Part shown: positions 26,336 through 34,361 of the stretch, piece after piece
Position numbering within the stretch: position 1 is the first letter of the stretch
Layout of the letters: each line of letters starts with the position of its first letter
DNA from: Pseudideonella sakaiensis
GTDB taxonomy: Bacteria > Pseudomonadota > Gammaproteobacteria > Burkholderiales > Burkholderiaceae_C
DNA length: 58,775 nt
Assembly: GCF_001293525.1 (NCBI RefSeq)
Contig: NZ_BBYR01000068.1
Span: 1-58,775, forward strand
Direction: 5' to 3'
Notes under the pieces: generated by a model
Databases searched by the model: none
The model's input: only the letters and a program-made list of their open reading frames with translations
Told to the model about the DNA's origin: nothing
Translations under genes and position numbers: made by a program

Positions 26336-27103
26336 ATGACCGACCAAATACTGCATGCAATCGAATCTGGGCTGCTCAACGCGAACGACATTTCGTTTGA
26401 CAAATTGAGGGCAATCTCAGGGCGTGACAGCGGCGTATGGAAGGAGTTGGGGCGTGGGCGATCAATCCTGCGGTCCACCGAGCAGTTGGATCAGTATTTA
26501 TATTCGTATGGTCCGATGACGAGGAACCAGTGGCACGAGGTCCTAGCCCCCCTATCATTCAACCCTGAGCCAGTACAAGTAGTCGACTACGGGTGCGGTC
26601 AAGGATTGGCAACAGCACTTCTCATTGATCGATTTGGGAAAGACCTTATTAGATCCCTTAGGAAGGTGATCTTAGTCGAACCCTCGCAAGTGGCTCTGAC
26701 GCGTGCAGCAGCGATTGTCAGCTGTTACGCGAATCACATCGATGTGATCACGCTAGAAAAGCGATTGGAGGCGCTAGAGCCCTCGGAACTCAAGGCGAGT
26801 ACGGGGGTATTGTCTATACATCTGTTTTCCAACGTTTTGGACATTGAAGGATACGATCACTTCGGCCTCCTCGCTAAGATATTTCAGAGCAAAGGCCGGC
26901 ATTTCATCATGGCAGTAAGTCACGACCGTGACTTTGATGGAGGCTCGACACGCTTCAGAGATTTGGAGGAGGCAGTTAGCAGGCCTGAATACCAAAGCTG
27001 GTTCTCTGTGCAGTATTCCAGCATCAGACAGTTTTCATGCAATGGTGGTCAGTCGGCTATCGCTTGGCTGCTTGAAGTGGAGGTGTTGAATGGATCTCTT
27101 TAG
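26336..27103 (+). CDS. SAM-dependent methyltransferase-like protein
   Basis: 255 residues. Class I methyltransferase fold: motif I VVDYGCGQGLATALLIDRFG near residue 83, an acidic residue ending strand 2 (VILVEPS, near 113), and motif IV-like TGVLSIHLFSNVLDI near 155. The usual N6-adenine (D/N)PP(Y/F) motif is absent, so it does not look like a DNA adenine methyltransferase. It overlaps the AlkB-like gene by 14 bp, which implies co-translation and a joint role. Substrate unknown. Confidence 0.7.
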   Translation: MTDQILHAIESGLLNANDISFDKLRAISGRDSGVWKELGRGRSILRSTEQLDQYLYSYGPMTRNQWHEVLAPLSFNPEPVQVVDYGCGQGLATALLIDRFGKDLIRSLRKVILVEPSQVALTRAAAIVSCYANHIDVITLEKRLEALEPSELKASTGVLSIHLFSNVLDIEGYDHFGLLAKIFQSKGRHFIMAVSHDRDFDGGSTRFRDLEEAVSRPEYQSWFSVQYSSIRQFSCNGGQSAIAWLLEVEVLNGSL

Positions 27104-27827
27104 CGGCAATCCCGAGCAGATGCCATTTGCGATGCCACGATCGCCGGGGTTCGATGCTGTTTGGGCAGAAGACCGACGTGGATACAACATCACGGTGCCG
27201 AACGGCGCGATGTTCTACTCGGAGTGTTTTTTTGAGAAGAAGGTCAGTGACAGGTGCGTTGAGTACTTCCAGGAGAACGATAGCTACGACTGGAAAAATG
27301 TGCGATGGCGCGACGTCGAAGACATTTCAAAGATTTGCTTCAAAAATATTAACTGGAAGCAGGACAACATTAGACTTTACGGAAAGACGGTTCCTCTGCC
27401 TCGGTTAACGGCGTGGTATGGCGACGAAGGGCGCAACTACACGTACTCCGGAATTACCTCAAAGCCCAACCCGTGGAATGAAGGGCTTCTGTACATACGA
27501 CGATTGGTAGAGCAGGACTGCGGAGCTCAGTTCAACAGCCTGCTACTCAATTGGTATCGCGACGGGGCCGATCATTTGAGCTGGCATTCCGACGACGAGA
27601 GGGAGCTGGGAAGAAATCCGGTAATTGCCTCTGCGAACTTCGGCGCGGAGCGCGATTTCGTGATTCGGAGAAAGGACGACAAGTCTCAAAAGGTTGTGTT
27701 TCCATTGCGACACGGCACTTTGCTTCTCATGTCCGGCGCGCTTCAGCATCATTGGGAGCACGCCGTACCAAAACGAACAAAAATCAGCGGGTCGCGATTT
27801 AACTTGACCTTTCGTCACGTGGCCTAG
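27090..27827 (+). CDS. AlkB-family 2-oxoglutarate/Fe(II) dioxygenase
   Basis: 245 residues. The C-terminal half is a typical AlkBH2/3-like domain: PRLTAWYGDEGRNYTYSG (substrate lid), FNSLLLNWYRDGADHLSWHSDDE (the His and Asp of HxD), then HHWEHAVPK (distal His) and RFNLTFR (the Arg that binds 2-oxoglutarate). The N-terminal part has NGAMFYSECFFEKK, also typical. The enzyme removes alkyl groups from N1-A/N3-C in DNA or RNA in known relatives. It starts inside the 3' end of the methyltransferase gene. Confidence 0.85.
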   Translation: MDLFSGNPEQMPFAMPRSPGFDAVWAEDRRGYNITVPNGAMFYSECFFEKKVSDRCVEYFQENDSYDWKNVRWRDVEDISKICFKNINWKQDNIRLYGKTVPLPRLTAWYGDEGRNYTYSGITSKPNPWNEGLLYIRRLVEQDCGAQFNSLLLNWYRDGADHLSWHSDDERELGRNPVIASANFGAERDFVIRRKDDKSQKVVFPLRHGTLLLMSGALQHHWEHAVPKRTKISGSRFNLTFRHVA

Positions 27828-28210
27828 CTTTTCTACGGGAACGATCCATCGGTTATGTACGGGCCCTTGCGTCCTTGCACCGCACCGGGAACGCTGCGAT
27901 CCACCAGAATGTTGAGTGTGGCCCGTCGAACAAATGTTCCTGAGAAGCGCAGCCATGGTGTTGCTCGGGAACGTCGGCCGCTGGCCCGAAGGGTTGTTGT
28001 AGCTGCTTGGAGCTGAGCCACTTCGAGCAGAGTTAGTTGAGCAGTGTTCGCCTTGGAATCCAATAACCCGCCCGCGAAGCAGCCACTCATCATGATCCGC
28101 TTCTGGCACGTCAGTGCCTGTCGACAACCTGCGTTACTCACTGATCACTTGGCGCGCCACTTGCTGATCACGACCTGCGAGAACCCCCGCTCAACTGAAT
28201 GAGGACGCGC
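27828..28210. other. right flank of the inserted element, no supported gene
   Basis: 383 bp after the AlkB stop without a convincing gene. Short open frames on both strands show no recognisable motif. It contains an internal palindrome-like pair TGATCA at about 28142 and 28165 and ends with the terminal inverted repeat. It may hold the remnant of a lost mobility gene, but I see no sequence proof. Confidence 0.4.
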
Positions 28211-28219
28211 AGCACATGC
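28211..28219. repeat. 9-bp target duplication, right copy
   Basis: AGCACATGC, identical to 25190-25198; it lies on the codons for His-Val-Leu at the junction between insert and pbrBC. Confidence 0.8.
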
Positions 28220-28938
28220 ACGAGGTTGAAGAACGGCGTGATCTCGACCTGTTTGCCATAGACGAACGCCCGTTCGATCGAGAGCTTGGCTGCCTGATCA
28301 GCAGCAACCGCTGCCGCAGCCACCCCGTACCACGGCAAGGCCGGCGCGAGCAGCCCCTTTGCGCGCGCCGCAGTGGCGAACGAGATCAGCCACCGCGAGA
28401 GCACGGTGCAGCCCAAGCCCAGCCCCCAGCCTGCCAGCACGTCGCCCGGGAAGTGCATACCTGCCGCCATGCGTGACCAGCCAACCAGGGCGGCATACAT
28501 CAACAGGCAACCGCGACCGCGCCAGGCCAGCAGCGGCCACAACGCAGCGGCCACCAGCGCCGCGTAGGTCGCGTGCCCGCTGGGCAGGCTGTAATGCAGC
28601 TCCACAGCGCCGATGACATGCACCGCTGCGCCCAGCACCGCATGCGGGCGCGGAAAGTCGAGCCACCACTTCAAGGCCGACGCCGCCGCCAAGGCCAGCA
28701 AGAACGCGACGCCGAAGTGCAACAAACGGCTCCGCACTAGCCGAACGCGGGCCGGATCGGAAGATGCCTTTGACCATGCCCATAGGCCCAGTACGGTTAG
28801 GGGCGCGGTCCAGTAGCTGCCGATTAGGCTGAAGAGCGACGCCAGCGGCCACAGCACTGCGGGCGTCCCAGCATTGATCGCTTGAAATAGCGCGAGATTC
28901 AGACCGGCCCAGTCATACAGCACGAATTTCCAACTCAT
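28211..28938 (-). pseudogene. pbrB: 5' half of the split pbrBC gene (PAP2 phosphatase plus start of signal peptidase II)
   Basis: About 240 native residues. A PAP2 (undecaprenyl-pyrophosphatase type) domain shows all three motifs: KWWLDFPRP, YSLPSGHATY and SRMAAGMHFPGDVLAG. A fused signal peptidase II starts at WYGVAAAAVAADQAAK and reaches PFFNLVHV, where the 3-kb insert begins; the frame then adds about 15 foreign residues (RVLIQLSGGSRRS). The PAP2 part is probably still functional. In Cupriavidus metallidurans PbrB/PbrC works with PbrA by supplying phosphate to trap exported lead. The ATG overlaps the pbrA stop (ATGA). Confidence 0.88.
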
Positions 28939-31337
28939 CGGCGCAGCAGCCTCAAGCCATTGCCCACCACCAGCAGGCTAGCTCCCATGTCGGCGAACAC
29001 CGCCATCCACATGGTCGCGTGGCCGGTGAAGGTGAGCACCAGGAACACGGCCTTGATGCCCAGCGCAAGCGCGATGTTCTGTGTGAGCACCTGTGCCGTG
29101 GTGCGGGACAGCCGCACGAAGGTCGGAATCTTGCGCAGGTCATCGTCCATCAGCGCCACGTCGGCCGTCTCGATGGCCGTGTCGGTGCCCGCCGCGCCCA
29201 TCGCGAAGCCAATGTCGGCACGAGCCAACGCCGGAGCGTCGTTGATTCCATCACCGACCATGCCGACCCCGCCGGACTGGGCAAGCGCTTCGATCTCGCG
29301 CAGTTTGTCATCGGGGAGCAGGTTGCCTTGTGCGCGGTCGATCCCGGCCTGTGTGGCAATCGCCTTGGCGGTGTGTGGGTTGTCGCCGGTCAGCATCATG
29401 GTCTGGATGCCCAGCGCGTGCAGTTCGGCCACGGCGCTCCGGCTGCTGTCCTTGATGGTGTCGGCCACTGCCATGAGCGCCTGCACGCCCTCGGGCTCCA
29501 CCAGCATCACCGCCGTCTTACCCTCGGCTTCCAGTGCGGTGATGCGTTGTTCCATTGCGGGGGAGCAATGTCCCAGCTCGTCGAGCATCCGATGGTTGCC
29601 GAGGTGATAGGCCACTCCGTCGATCACGCCGCGCACGCCTCGGCCGGGCAATGCGGCGAATTCCGCGACTTCGCGCAGCGCCACGCCGTCGGCAAGGGCG
29701 GCTTGCGCGATTGCCTTGGACACCGGATGGTCGGAGCGGCTGGCCAGGCTGGCCGCGAGACTACGGGCGTGCTGGGGCGAAGCGTTACCCAAGGCAACGA
29801 AGTCGGTCTGCGCGGGCTTGCCGTGGGTGATGGTGCCGGTCTTGTCCAAGGCCAGCCAGCGCAGCTTGCGGCCCTCTTCCAAATACACGCCGCCCTTGAT
29901 GAGAATGCCGTGGCGTGCCGCTGCGGCCAACCCGCTGACGATGCTGACGGGTGTCGAAATCACCAGCGCGCACGGGCAGGCGATCACCAGCAAAACCAGC
30001 GCCCGATAGATCCAATCCAGCCATGCCGCTCCCACAAAGAGCGGCGGCACCAGTGCGACGACCACGGCCAAGGCGAATACGGCGGGCGTGTACCAGCGCG
30101 CGAACTGATCCACGAAGCGCTGGGTCGGCGCGCGGCTGCCTTGTGCGGCCTCCACCGCATGAATGATGCGGGCCAGCGTGGAGTTGTTCGCCAGCGCCGT
30201 GACACGGTACTCGAACGAGCCTGACTCGTTGAGGGAACCCGCAAAGACGGGATCGCCTAGGCCCTTGTCGACGGGCAGACTCTCCCCGGTGATCGGCGCT
30301 TGGTTCACGGTCGAGCGGCCTTCTACGACCTCCCCATCGAGGGCGATGCGTTCGCCAGGCCGCACTCGCACCCGGCTGCCGATCGCAACCTGCTTGGCAT
30401 CCACCTCGCGCCATGAGCCATCAGGCTGTTGCACCGTGGCTCGCTCCGGGGCCAGATCGAGCAGCCCCGCGATGGCGTTGCGGGCGCGGTCCAGCGACTT
30501 GGCCTCGATGACCTCGGCCAAAGCGAACAACACCATCACCATCGCCGCCTCCGGCCAGTGCCCGATCAACATGGCCCCGGTGACGGCAATCGACATCAGG
30601 GCGTTCATGTTGAGGTTGCGGTTCTTGAGGGCAATCCATCCTTTCTTGTAGGTGGACAGGCCACCGGTGAGGATGGCGACCAGAGCCAGAACCATCACCG
30701 ACCAATGATTGCCGCCTTGGAGCCAGTACACGGCCTCCGCCGCAACAGCGGCGACTAGCGAGATGCCGAGCGGCCACCAATGGGTCGTGGTCTGCCCCGG
30801 TGCTGATGACGCAGGCGTGCGGTTGGCTTCTTCGAGCACTTGGGCCTCGAAGCCGAGCGATTGCAGAGCACCCAGCACGTCAGGCAGCACGGCTGGGGCA
30901 TGGCGCACGGTGAGCGTGCGTTGCATCAGGTTGAAGTCGAGATCGATCACACCGGCCAGCGTGGCGAGATTGCTGCGGATCAGCGCCTCCTCGGACGGAC
31001 AATCCATCTTGGCGATGGCAAGGCGGGTGGTCTGCACCGCCGAGCGGTCGTCCTGTCGCACCGCCTGCATATCGACAGCCGCCAAGGCTTGTTCCACGGG
31101 GGCCAACGACGCCAGGGTGTGCCGCACGGTCAAGGTGCGCCGCATCAGGTTGAAATCGAGCTCCACCACGCCGGGCACGCCGCCCAGCTTGCCCCGGATC
31201 AGCGCTTCTTCCGTGGGGCAGTCCATGTTCTCGATGTGATAGACGGCAACCGCCACCCCGGTAGTGGCGCTGGTCTGTGTTTCTGATTTGAGAACGGGAG
31301 CATCAGCACAACCGTACCCGCTTGATCCGCAACTCAT
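28935..31337 (-). CDS. pbrA: Pb/Cd/Zn-exporting P1B-type ATPase
   Basis: 800 residues. Two N-terminal heavy-metal-associated repeats carry MDCPTEE (near residue 40) and MDCPSEE (near 115) in place of the usual GMTCxxC, as in Zn/Cd/Pb pumps. Core motifs are complete: IACPCALVIS (ion path), DKTGTITHGK (phosphorylation), TGDNPHT and GDGINDAPALARAD. An N-terminal Cys-rich tip CGSSGYGCAD may be a further metal site. The gene is read divergently from pbrR from the operator at 31372-31402 and is coupled to pbrBC. Confidence 0.9.
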   Translation of the reverse strand: MSCGSSGYGCADAPVLKSETQTSATTGVAVAVYHIENMDCPTEEALIRGKLGGVPGVVELDFNLMRRTLTVRHTLASLAPVEQALAAVDMQAVRQDDRSAVQTTRLAIAKMDCPSEEALIRSNLATLAGVIDLDFNLMQRTLTVRHAPAVLPDVLGALQSLGFEAQVLEEANRTPASSAPGQTTTHWWPLGISLVAAVAAEAVYWLQGGNHWSVMVLALVAILTGGLSTYKKGWIALKNRNLNMNALMSIAVTGAMLIGHWPEAAMVMVLFALAEVIEAKSLDRARNAIAGLLDLAPERATVQQPDGSWREVDAKQVAIGSRVRVRPGERIALDGEVVEGRSTVNQAPITGESLPVDKGLGDPVFAGSLNESGSFEYRVTALANNSTLARIIHAVEAAQGSRAPTQRFVDQFARWYTPAVFALAVVVALVPPLFVGAAWLDWIYRALVLLVIACPCALVISTPVSIVSGLAAAARHGILIKGGVYLEEGRKLRWLALDKTGTITHGKPAQTDFVALGNASPQHARSLAASLASRSDHPVSKAIAQAALADGVALREVAEFAALPGRGVRGVIDGVAYHLGNHRMLDELGHCSPAMEQRITALEAEGKTAVMLVEPEGVQALMAVADTIKDSSRSAVAELHALGIQTMMLTGDNPHTAKAIATQAGIDRAQGNLLPDDKLREIEALAQSGGVGMVGDGINDAPALARADIGFAMGAAGTDTAIETADVALMDDDLRKIPTFVRLSRTTAQVLTQNIALALGIKAVFLVLTFTGHATMWMAVFADMGASLLVVGNGLRLLRR

Positions 31338-31371
31338 AGCAATTCCTCGGCGTCGTCATTCGTTCAAATGC

Positions 31372-31402
31372 ATTAAAATCCCTATAGTGGCTATAGGGTC
31401 AA
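31372..31402 (-). promoter_or_regulatory. MerR-type operator/promoter of pbrA
   Basis: On the minus strand TTGACC (31397-31402) and TTTAAT (31372-31377) are separated by exactly 19 bp, the long spacer typical of MerR-activated promoters. The spacer is filled by the perfect palindrome CCCTATAG-TGG-CTATAGGG (31380-31398). It closely resembles the C. metallidurans PbrR operator. PbrR bound here would twist the DNA upon metal binding and activate pbrA. Confidence 0.9.
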
Positions 31403-31418
31403 GCATTGGAGGACCAGC

Positions 31419-31862
31419 ATGGAAATCAGGATCGGCGAACTGGCGCAGCGCACGGGATGCGAGGTCGTGACCATTCGTTACTACGAAAAGGAAGGGCTAT
31501 TGCCTGAGCCGGCGCGAAGCAGCGGGAACTATCGGCTGTACGGCGAGGAGCAAGTCAAGCGCATGCAGTTCATTCGCCACTGCCGTTCGCTGGACATGTC
31601 GCTGGGCGAGATTCGGACCTTACTGAACCTGTGGGACAGCCCCACCCAGGATTGCGGAAAAGTGAATGCCCTGCTGGATGACCATATCCGGCAGGTGGAG
31701 GCGCGGGTCGAGGCGTTGTTGCAGCTAAGGCTGCATTTGACGGCCTTGCGTGAAAAGTGCGCCGGCGCACGACCCGTCGAGGCGTGCGGCATTCTTCAAG
31801 GGCTCGTGAATTGTTCTTGCCATACCGTCAGCACCCGAGACGAGGCCAGCGCTGGCGTTTAG
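31419..31862 (+). CDS. pbrR: MerR-family Cd(II)/Pb(II)-responsive regulator
   Basis: 147 residues; GGAGG 6 bp before the ATG. N-terminal winged HTH (IRIGELAQRTGCEVVTIRYYEKEGLLPEPARSSGNYRLY region), dimer helix, and metal-binding cysteines: Cys near residue 78 (TQDCGKVN), Cys near 113 (REKCAGAR) and the C-terminal CSCH near 132 (NCSCHT), which fit the PbrR/CadR pattern. It is divergent from pbrA and probably autoregulated from the shared 80-bp control region. Confidence 0.9.
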   Translation: MEIRIGELAQRTGCEVVTIRYYEKEGLLPEPARSSGNYRLYGEEQVKRMQFIRHCRSLDMSLGEIRTLLNLWDSPTQDCGKVNALLDDHIRQVEARVEALLQLRLHLTALREKCAGARPVEACGILQGLVNCSCHTVSTRDEASAGV

Positions 31863-31897
31863 CGTACGATTTTTCCCAAATTCTGTGGCTTCCCCTG

Positions 31898-33751
31898 CTA
31901 GGCGACCCCGACTCGCGGCGGGGTCCATTCGCTTTCCTTCACGGCCGTGCTCACTGCCATGGCGAGCTTGTCGAGATTGCTGGCAGTCACGCCCTCCAGT
32001 GCCGAACGCCCCCGCAGCATCGAGCGCGGTTGCAGCAGTGCATGGTAGATCTGCCAAGGGTCCGCATCCCTGGTCAGCTTCAGGACGGACTGGATCAGCT
32101 CGTGCTTGAGCGGGTCGAGGTGCCAGTCCGGCACGCGCTGGCCGCGGTTGCCTACGTTCAAAGCCAGCAAGTTGCCCGCCTTGATCTCGTAGCTGATCCA
32201 CCTGCGGGATTTGCCTGCCATCTTGGCAAACGCAGCGACGGGAAGGTTGTGCGGCGCTTCGAAGACATCGAACAGCTCCATCCGCTCGCGCTGAATGTCC
32301 GAAGGCACCAGCGGCGCGGCCGATCGAGGGGGCGGAACCCCCGGCAGCCGATGTGCGGCGGCAGAAACCAACGGCATGGCGTCACCCGGCTTTGTCACGA
32401 GCAGGATTGGCGAAGCAGCAACCGGCGTAGAGGGGGCGTTTGCGGTTTGCTCACTCGGGAATGCGGGCACGCCTTCCAGATGCACGGTGAGGGGCATGCT
32501 GGCCGCCTCGACCTGGTTCTGCTCGAAGAGGTCGAGCCGATCGGCCCAGTCCTGCATCATGCGGCGACGCTGCTCCACGTACTCGGCATGGTTGTAGGTC
32601 GCGCTGACCTTGTTGGGATCGACGTGCGAGAGCTGTGCATCCACCCAGACTTTCGGGTAGCCGATCTCGTTGAGCGCAGTGGACATCGTGCCGCGGATGC
32701 CGTGTCCGGTCAGGCGTTCCTGATAGCCCATGCGCTTGAGGGCACCATTGAGGGTGTTCTCGCTGATGCGCTTCTTCAAGTCGCTGTCGTGCCGGAACAG
32801 GTGGCGCTGGGCCGGCTTGAACTCATCGAGCAGGTGCCGGACGATCTCCATGGCCTGAATCGACAGCGGCACGATGTAGGGCGGGATGTCCTTCGCCTGC
32901 TGCCGCTTCTTGCGCATATCCAACTGGAGTTGCTTCACGACGTCGGGCGGGATGATCCACAACCCACGGTCCAGATCGAATTGATCCGGCATCGCCTGTC
33001 GCAGCTCGCCGGTTCGCACGCCGGTCAGCAGCAATAGCCGCAGCCCGAGCTGGGTCTGCCGCCTGCCGCGATAGCTGCGCAGCCGCTGCAACAGCTTCGG
33101 CAGCTCGGCCATGCGCAGGAACGGGTTGTGGTTGACGGGTGGCAGCGGCAGCGCCACCACATCGAGATCGGAGGCGGGGTTCTGCTCCAGGCCCGGCACG
33201 ATCACCAGCGCGTAGCGGAACAGTTGGTTGAACCACGTCCTGACTTTCTCGGCGACGGAGAGCGCCCTGCGCTTCTCGATCTTGGCGATCACCTCCAAGA
33301 GGTCGGGACGCTTGATCTCATAGATCGACCGCTTGCCCAGGGCGGGCAGCACATCTTTGTCGAAGATGCGCGGAAGTATCGAGAGGGTCGTCTGCCGGCC
33401 TTCCTTGAGGCTGAGCCCGCGATGCTTGAGCCACTTGCGATACACCGCCTCGAAGGTGTTTTCGTCGGCGAGCCGGACAGCGGTGCGCTTCTGCTTGCGG
33501 TGAACGCGAGGATTGGTGCCTTTGGCCAGCAGGGCGCGCGCTTCGTCGCGCAGGCTGCGGGCCTCGCGAAGCGTCACCTCCGGGTAGGTGCCGAGCGACA
33601 TCCGCTTCTGCTTGCCCGCCCAGTAGTAGCGGAAGTGCCAAGTCCTGCCCCCTGCAGCCGTGACGGCCAGGGAGAGGCCATCCAAGTCAGGGAGGGTGTA
33701 TGCCTTGCCAGTTGCCTTGGCCTGTCGAACGGCCAGGTCTGAGAGTGCCAT
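31898..33751 (-). CDS. int: P4-type tyrosine integrase of the ICE, long form
   Basis: 617 residues from the ATG at 33751, preferred over 33769 because AGGAG lies 7 bp upstream. N-terminal DUF4102 arm-binding domain (MALSDLAVRQAKATGKAYTL, YWAGKQKRMSLGTYPEV), core-binding domain, then the catalytic domain: GVRTGELR (Arg), HGIRGTMSTALNE (His-x-x-Arg), LSHVDPNKVSATYNHAEY (His and Tyr). About 190 extra C-terminal residues beyond the Tyr include a second small domain (FAKMAGKSRRWISYEIKAGNLLAL, HTH-like). ICEclc IntB13 has the same place: next to tRNA-Gly and reading into the element. Confidence 0.93.
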   Translation of the reverse strand: MALSDLAVRQAKATGKAYTLPDLDGLSLAVTAAGGRTWHFRYYWAGKQKRMSLGTYPEVTLREARSLRDEARALLAKGTNPRVHRKQKRTAVRLADENTFEAVYRKWLKHRGLSLKEGRQTTLSILPRIFDKDVLPALGKRSIYEIKRPDLLEVIAKIEKRRALSVAEKVRTWFNQLFRYALVIVPGLEQNPASDLDVVALPLPPVNHNPFLRMAELPKLLQRLRSYRGRRQTQLGLRLLLLTGVRTGELRQAMPDQFDLDRGLWIIPPDVVKQLQLDMRKKRQQAKDIPPYIVPLSIQAMEIVRHLLDEFKPAQRHLFRHDSDLKKRISENTLNGALKRMGYQERLTGHGIRGTMSTALNEIGYPKVWVDAQLSHVDPNKVSATYNHAEYVEQRRRMMQDWADRLDLFEQNQVEAASMPLTVHLEGVPAFPSEQTANAPSTPVAASPILLVTKPGDAMPLVSAAAHRLPGVPPPRSAAPLVPSDIQRERMELFDVFEAPHNLPVAAFAKMAGKSRRWISYEIKAGNLLALNVGNRGQRVPDWHLDPLKHELIQSVLKLTRDADPWQIYHALLQPRSMLRGRSALEGVTASNLDKLAMAVSTAVKESEWTPPRVGVA

Positions 33752-33845
33752 GCTCTTGCTCCTGAACATGAGTCAGGAACCAGATGCTGGTCACGTCGAC
33801 CTCGCCCCTCCATCAACAATCCGGAATCAGCCGCGCCCGCAAAAA

Positions 33846-33963
33846 TGGACTTGTTTGTGGACTTAAAAGTCCCGGCTGTAGGCGGATCGCAGTGGACTAC
33901 GGCAGACCGTCAAAGAGAGGAAAAGTCTTTGTGCGGCAACGACTTGCAGACTCTCTTGGACTT
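33846..33963. repeat. TGGACTT repeats between attL and int (integrase arm-site candidates)
   Basis: TGGACTT occurs at 33846-33852, 33858-33864 and 33957-33963, plus TGGACTA at 33893-33899. Two copies are extended into palindromes: GGACTTAAAAGTCC (33859) and GGACTT-N6-AAGTCC (33958). Short directly repeated sites between tRNA end and integrase gene are what arm-type binding sites of this integrase class look like. The int promoter should also lie here. Confidence 0.5.
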
Positions 33964-33989
33964 CTGCGGAAGTCCGCAGATTGATACAG

Positions 33990-34024
33990 TGGAGCGGGTG
34001 AAGGGAATCGAACCCTCGTATGAA
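33990..34024 (-). tRNA. 3' exon of the split tRNA-Gly and ICE attachment end
   Basis: 35 nt on the minus strand comprising the last three anticodon-stem bases, variable loop, T arm (GAGGG-TTCGATT-CCCTT), acceptor CACCCGC, discriminator T and encoded CCA. Together with the 39-nt 5' exon at 36893-36931 it gives a 74-nt tRNA-Gly(CCC) with a fully paired acceptor stem (GCGGGTG/CACCCGC). As it borders the ICE, it is also the ICE end (attL or attR). One C-U mismatch remains in the anticodon stem of the joined tRNA. Confidence 0.85.
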
Positions 34025-34361
34025 GTCGGGTAAGGAACACGCCTCGCGGCGTGTTCCTCCCCTAAGAACCGGACGTGCAAGTTTCCCCGCATCCGGCTCA
34101 AGCAGCCTGAAATCGCCCACCGTTTCCGGCGTGGGCGACCGCTGCAAAGTTGTCATTCGCTCGAATCGTCGACGTACAGAGTCGAGTTCGCGGCCGGTGT
34201 CAGGCGGCGCGTGAGGGCTTCTTTGTCCGGATGGTCGAACAGGATCGCCCACATCAACCGCCGTTCCAGTGTCTCCCTGTCCCCGTGCATGGCACGGAGC
34301 ATGGAATCACCTTCGGGCGCGAGCCCATCTCTTTCCGTCTGATCCTCGTTCATGTCGAGAC

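Larger units (their letters stand above)
25199..28210. mobile_element. 3,012-bp transposase-less insertion in pbrBC carrying MTase and AlkB genes
   Basis: The element is bounded by the 9-bp duplication AGCACATGC. Its ends are imperfect inverted repeats: both begin GCGCG, both have TGAGCGGGG about 17 bp in, then 11 unlike bases and TCGTGATC at the same offset. Further in, TGATCAGCAA followed by CGCGCC occurs in inverted orientation at both ends (25261 and about 28150-28170). The interior is clearly poorer in G+C than the ICE. It encodes three rightward genes and no transposase or recombinase, so it must have been moved in trans or has lost its mobility gene. No family can be named. Confidence 0.75.

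Noticed and set aside
26336-27103. Restriction-modification DNA methyltransferase
   Set aside because: A class I SAM fold is visible, but neither the (D/N)PP(Y/F) motif nor the PC motif of C5 enzymes is present and no endonuclease gene is nearby.
27833-28141. 102-codon frame at the right end of the insert as a relic of a mobility gene
   Set aside because: No recognisable motif, no ribosome binding site, and the same stretch is open in another frame; not supportable.
25215-28196. Tn3-type ends for the 3-kb insert, starting with GGGG at 25217 and 28190
   Set aside because: The real breakpoints in pbrBC lie about 20 bp further out, at the 9-bp duplication; Tn3 elements make 5-bp duplications and no Tn3 transposase is encoded inside.
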